The translations under genes were made by a program, and so were the position numbers. Shown piece by piece: positions 59,325-64,000 of a stretch of 64,000 nt of DNA. The DNA lies in NCBI RefSeq assembly GCF_031755915.1, contig NC_083387.1:6352501-6416500 (forward strand). Direction: 5' to 3'. The DNA comes from Ziziphus jujuba. Lineage: Eukaryota; Streptophyta; Magnoliopsida; Rosales; Rhamnaceae. Position 1 is the first letter of the stretch. Every line of letters begins with the position of its first letter. The notes under the pieces were generated by a model that searched no databases, had not been told where the DNA came from, and was given only the letters and a program-made list of their open reading frames with translations.

Positions 59325-61075
59325 TCAAATAAAATAAAAAAATTGATTTTTTCAACAAATATAATAATTTGAACTTTCAAAGTTAACGTCTATAAAGGTT
59401 TTTAAAATTTTATAAATGTTTAAAATTTCTATAAATTTTTATTCTAAATCATTTTTATCTAACTTTTTTAGTGATTTTGAACTCCATTATTTCAAATAAA
59501 GTATTTAAATTGGTTTTCTTGAACAAATATAATAATTTGGAATCTTGAAATTAAATTTTATAAAGGTTTTGTATATTTCTCCAAATCTTTGTCTTAGATC
59601 ATTTTCATACAATTTTGTGAAGGTTAAGTATTCCAAAGTTTCAAATAAAGTATTAAAAATAGTTTTCTTGAACAAATATAATTTGAAATAAACTTAATAA
59701 ATGTTTTTAAAAATTTTTAAATTTCATCAAATATTTATTCTAAATCATTTTTATCTATTTTTTTAAAATAATTTTGAACTTTATTGTTTTAAATAAAGTA
59801 TTTAAACTGATTTTCTTGAACAAATATAAAAATTTAGAATTTTGAAATTAATTTTTAAAAATGTTTTTCAAATTTCTCCAAATGTTAAAGACTTTTCCAA
59901 ATCTTATTTTTTGATCATTTTTATACATTTTTGTAGAGATTAAATATTCCAAATTTTCAAAAAAAAAAAAGTATTAAAAATGATTTTCTTATTTTTTGAT
60001 CATTTTTATACATTTTTGTAGAGATTAAATATTCCAAATTTTCAAAAAAAAAAAGTATTAAAAATGATTTTCTTAAAAAAATAATAATTTGAACTCTAGA
60101 AATTAACTTTTATAAAGGTTTTTAAAATTTTCCCAAATGTATAAAATTTTATCAAAATTTTATTTTAAATCATTTTATCTAATTTTTTTGTGATTATGAA
60201 CTCCATAGTTTGAAATAAAGTATTCAAATTGATTTTCTTAAACAAATATAAGAATTTGGAGTCTTTAAATTAATTTTTATAAAGGTTTTTAAAAATTTCC
60301 CCAAATGTCTATAAATTTGGAGAAATTTGGAAACATTTGGGAAAATTTGAAAAACTTTTATAAAGGTTAATTTCAAAACTCTAAATTCTTATACTTGTTC
60401 CCCCCAAAAAAAAAAAAAAATCCAAATTTAATACTTTGTTTGAAAAAATGAAGGTCAAAATCACCAAAAAAATTAGATAAAAATGATTTACAATAAAGAT
60501 TTGATGAAATTTAAATATTCGGGAAAAGTTTTTAGAAACATTTATAAAATTAATTTCAATAGTTCAAATTATTATATTTGTTCAAGAAAACCATTTTTAA
60601 TACTTTATTTGAAACTTTGGAATATTTAATCTTCACAAAAATGTAAAAATGATATAACAGAACTATTTAAAGAAACGTTAAACTTTTGAGCAAATTTGAA
60701 AAACCTTTGTAAAAGTTGATATCCAGATTCCAAATTTTCATATTTGCTCAAGAAAATCAAATTGAATACTTTATTTGAAACAATGGATTTAAAAGTCACC
60801 AAAAAAATATTGATTTAGAATAAAGACTTAACTAGATTTCAAACATTTTGAGAAAATTTAAAAACATTTATAAAAGTTAATTTCAAGAGTTCGAATGATT
60901 ATACTTGTTGAAGAAACTATTTTTAATACTTTATTTGAAACTTTGAAATACTTAATCTTCACAAAAATATATAAAAATGATAAAAAAAAAAAGTTGGAGA
61001 AATTTTAAACATTAAAAATTGGAGAAATTTTAAAAATTCAGAAAAATATGAAAAACCTTTATAAAAGCTTTCTCC
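59325..61075. repeat. Large foldback array: inverted arms made of alternating ~150 bp subrepeats
   Basis: From about 59325 to 60310 units of about 148-150 bp recur with the anchor ttcttgaacaaatata (starts near 59521, 59670, 59818; degenerate ones near 59353 and 60240). Two unit types alternate, one with gattttgaactccatt and one with aagtattccaaagtttcaaat. From about 60320 to 61075 the same units appear in reverse complement (tatttgttcaagaaaa; aatactttatttgaaac). The centre is near 60318. An 85 bp tandem duplication lies within the left arm (59903-60072). There are no coding frames. The layout resembles Foldback-type elements or a hairpin RNA locus. Confidence 0.85.
59903..60072. repeat. 85 bp tandem duplication inside the foldback array
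   Basis: Two adjacent copies (from 59903 and from 59988) around cattttt-atacatttttgtagag. They differ mainly in the A-run length. Confidence 0.85.
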
Positions 61076-61234
61076 AACTACAAACGCACATAATATTATC
61101 AGCAATTCAGCACAACGAGGGCTATATATTATCATACTAATTTAAAACTTATTCATATAATATACACACAATATCATCAAGATCAACAAAAGGAAAAAGG
61201 CAAAGAAACAATAGAGCAAAAAAAACATAATTAA
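61076..61234. other. Spacer between foldback array and 143 bp repeat
   Basis: Short AT-rich stretch with no recognised feature. Confidence 0.4.
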
Positions 61235-61517
61235 CACTAAGAAACAAACAAGCTTAAATAATGCTATTTGTGCTCCGAACAAAACTTGCGAAGCATGTAC
61301 CTTTGCCTACTATATATATATATATATATTTATATATATAAAAGGAAAAAAATTAATGTGAAGAATGCGATAGTTAGCACTAAGAAACAAACAAGCTTAA
61401 ATAATGCTATTTGTGCTCCGAACAAAACTTGCGAAGCATGTACTTTTGCCTGCTCTATATATATATATATATATATGTATATATAAGGAAAAAAATTAAT
61501 GTGAAGAATGCGATAGT
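61235..61517. repeat. 143 bp tandem duplication containing (TA)n
   Basis: Copies 61235-61377 and 61378-61517 share the text from cactaagaaacaaacaagc through gctccgaacaaaacttgcg to gaagaatgcgatagtt. The (TA)n part differs in length between the copies. Confidence 0.92.
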
Positions 61518-64000
61518 TTCTAATTTTATACTTTGTTTCTTTACCTTTTAGCAAAAATTTAAATGAGAAAAGCTTTGATTTTTTTACGTGAATTTAGATG
61601 GTTGGTGGGAAATGGGAATGATGATGGAAGTATGTTGAGCAATAAAGATGTGTCACAAGCACAAGAGACAAGACCGTATAATTTTCATATGAAAAACTTG
61701 CTTTAATTAAGAGAGTAAACCTGATAATTTATTATCTACAAATAATAAAAAAAACCTGATATTTTATTTTTGTTATTCTTAAATAAATAAATAAAAACTG
61801 ATATTTTATTTTTGTTGTTCTTATATTTTAGAATATGTTATATATTTTGTGTTAAAAAAAAAAATAGTATCATAGATTTGAAACTAAATAGTTTTACATC
61901 ATATGACATTCAGTATGAAACTTTCTAACATAATAATGATATTTGTCAAAACACAAATTATAAATGCTAAATTCGCACAAATTATGTAAACTCTTAATCT
62001 CGTTGTTAAATATTATATTTAGTAAAAACCTACAGCTCATTTATTAATGTATTAGGGTCTTAGTGAATTTCATTCATTTTTAATTGTAATGAATGTATAT
62101 ACCTACGGGAATTAATGGATGTACTTTATACTTAATCGTATTACTTTGCAATATCGAATATAAATGTTGATTTCAGATTGGGGTAGACGCTTGGACAGAG
62201 GTCTATGTATGTATAATGTCCAAAGAATGATGGGGAAACAGAGGAAGTGAAGTGGGAGGGAAATATGAGAATTTGGAGAATATTATTTGACATTTGCTCC
62301 AGTTCCAAATTCTAATTTTGTAATGAAAATTGACCTGTACTTCAACCTTTATATTATTCGTATTGGTTCTAAAGCTGGTATTTATTGTACTGTGAGAGAC
62401 CAGAAACACGGCAAAGAGGAAAATTAAAGTTTATGGATGGACAAGGGTGATTAATGACCTGAATCCGGACAAGGAAAGTGGTGGGGTTGCAAGATTAATT
62501 AGCTATGGAAGTGGACCCAACTGCAAATAAAATGGAAGATTCGCCATCCAACTTTACTAAAATTAACCAGAAAAAAAAAAAAAAGTCTTTTATTCCATTG
62601 ATGAAAATATTGGAAAAAGATTGCCATTTTTTATGTTTTATTCCATTAATAGAAGAACAAACTTAAACATGCCTATTTGAGGAGCTCCGATATTATCCAT
62701 TGAGTTAGTCTGCTTTTGACAATGAGCTTAAGAATTTAGAAATGGTGGTAACTAATTCATTGGTGTCAAACAATTCCAGAGAATCACAAACTACAAAGGT
62801 GGACTAAAAGGTTTGATTTTTTATTTATTTATTTATTTTTAATATATGTACTTTGGGACCTGGGGTTATGGTGCTATTATTTAAAAACAAAAACTAATTT
62901 GTTAAAGGTAGATTCCAATAAGATACTATTTAAAAAGTAGAACAATAGAAACAGTGCTATTTTTCCATTTTCATTTTACTATATGGTCTTCTCATTCAAC
63001 AAGGAAATTAAGATCATTTGTAGATTGATGGAGACTGAGCATCATTGAATGCTACAACCCAAGAACCAAAAAACCAAAAAAAAAAAAAAAAATGTGATGG
63101 ATTTTAGGTACCATGTTAACTTTCTATCCTATATTTAACCCCTTGTGTATTTTGGTGCCAAAATCCACAAAAACACCCTTCTATTTTTATTTACTCTCAA
63201 TTTTGGAAAGAAGGCCCAAAAAAAAAAAAAAAAAAGGACAAAAGGATTGGTGCTTAGTAAGGGGACGGTCTGTTTGTGGTTGGAAACTGAATTTCACCAA
63301 ACGGCACCCACTGCTGTGGTATTTTTGCTTCTTTTGCCGAAATTATGTGTTTTTCTTTCCATAGGGGACAAGCCAATGTTAATGTTCCCTCAATGTAAAT
63401 CTTTTTAGTGCTTAAAAAAATGGCTATTAATGTTGATTGCAACCTGTATTGGATATCTTTTTTGCTTTGTACGTGCACAGAATGAAAAACCTTGCTGCTA
63501 TAACAACATTCAATGGGGGTTGCCCCACTCCTTTTGGTAATTACATAATGGCCGTTAGTAGAAGTACAAAATGGACTATTGTCGAAGTTTAAATTGAACC
63601 CACTTCCTTTTTCCACAGCCAAGGATTGAGCAGAGGAAATTTGAGATTCCTTAAGGTATTTGAAAGTTGTAAATATTATTATATTTTTTGCTTTTACATA
63701 CACGACTAAAAATAATAGAATATATGAAGAGTGATACAAGCCACACGTTTTATGTTAGTATGTTACGGCATTGTGGGAAAAAAGAAGAAGAAGAAAAGGT
63801 TGTGGAAACAATCCAGAAAATTCCTATATTTTTAATTTGCATTTCTTTAATTACTTAACGTTTCCCACATAAAATAACAAAAGTGACTACTATTACCATC
63901 GTGGTCAATATTCCAAATAAAATGACAAAAAAGAGTTCAAATAAGCATATTAATAAAATAAAAACGTTTCTTTTACTACAGCTATTACTACCATTGTGAT
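61518..64000. repeat. Terminal region with fragments of duplicated blocks, no gene
   Basis: About 61595-62100 matches 9590-9830 and about 62170-62480 matches block S (14810-15120, 33145-33620). About 63150-63360 matches block Y copy 1 (56240-56420). The remaining DNA has no recognised feature. The 161-codon minus-strand frame (63254-63739) runs antisense through block Y and is not kept in the other copy, so it is not called. Confidence 0.55.

Noticed and set aside
63254..63739. 161-codon minus-strand frame near the right end
   Set aside because: Runs across block Y, which in its other copy (56240-56420) has a different frame; no domain recognised.
1..64000. CRISPR arrays, bacterial operons, tRNA or rRNA genes
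   Set aside because: Repeats present are plant-type microsatellites, tandem duplications and transposon structures. I found no regularly spaced direct repeats with unique spacers and no cloverleaf or rRNA text.

Overview
The window is plant nuclear DNA, most likely from a eudicot. It is very AT-rich, full of (TA)n microsatellites and poly(T)/poly(A) runs, and carries an intact Ty1/copia LTR retrotransposon with the usual plant initiator-Met-tRNA primer site, an intron-containing pseudogene of the Sm-like gene LSM5, and short single-exon genes with TATA boxes. I cannot name the species from sequence alone. I see no bacterial, organellar, CRISPR, rRNA or tRNA features.

The backbone is a heavily rearranged segmental-duplication array. 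Blocks of 0.5 to 6 kb, called here P, Q, R, S, T, V, W, X and Y, recur two to four times in the same orientation. Block order is partly conserved: S-T-V-R-Q-P-W runs from about 14.0 to 31.8 kb and again from about 39.2 to 53.8 kb. Block edges are approximate because I aligned them by eye.

The only convincing protein genes outside the mobile element are six plus-strand small genes belonging to these repeats. Four (4951, 8059, 29119, 37503) encode 81 to 87 residue proteins with an acidic/polar N-terminus, a basic core (VIP-[AK]-[KR]-R-R-x-VK) and an almost invariant C-terminus IYPYP-[PT]. Two longer paralogues (54008, 56603) share a cognate core (LFPKKK-x-SVKKM) with a different N-terminus and a Pro/Arg-rich tail. 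I do not recognise a characterised family. Three of the four short genes keep the TATA box 104 to 106 bp before the ATG. One duplicated unit has lost its gene by a deletion whose junction lies near 51.87 kb.

Mobile DNA is layered on the array, and the paralogous blocks act as empty sites. Examples are a complete copia element (44703-49591, target duplication ATTAC, one 1314-codon gag-pol frame), a short A-tailed retroposed fragment 44 bp from it, a non-autonomous hAT-like element (about 21281-22175), and a set of very short poly(T)GG(G)T insertions with 10 to 15 bp target duplications that look like LINE insertions truncated to little more than their tail. A roughly 1.75 kb inverted array of subrepeats (59.3-61.1 kb) and a 320 bp hairpin (6084-6404) are further foldback structures.

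The LSM5 copy (11341-13784, minus) keeps all four exons but has a destroyed splice acceptor, frame-breaking deletions and an exonic 51 bp tandem duplication that also duplicates the splice donor.
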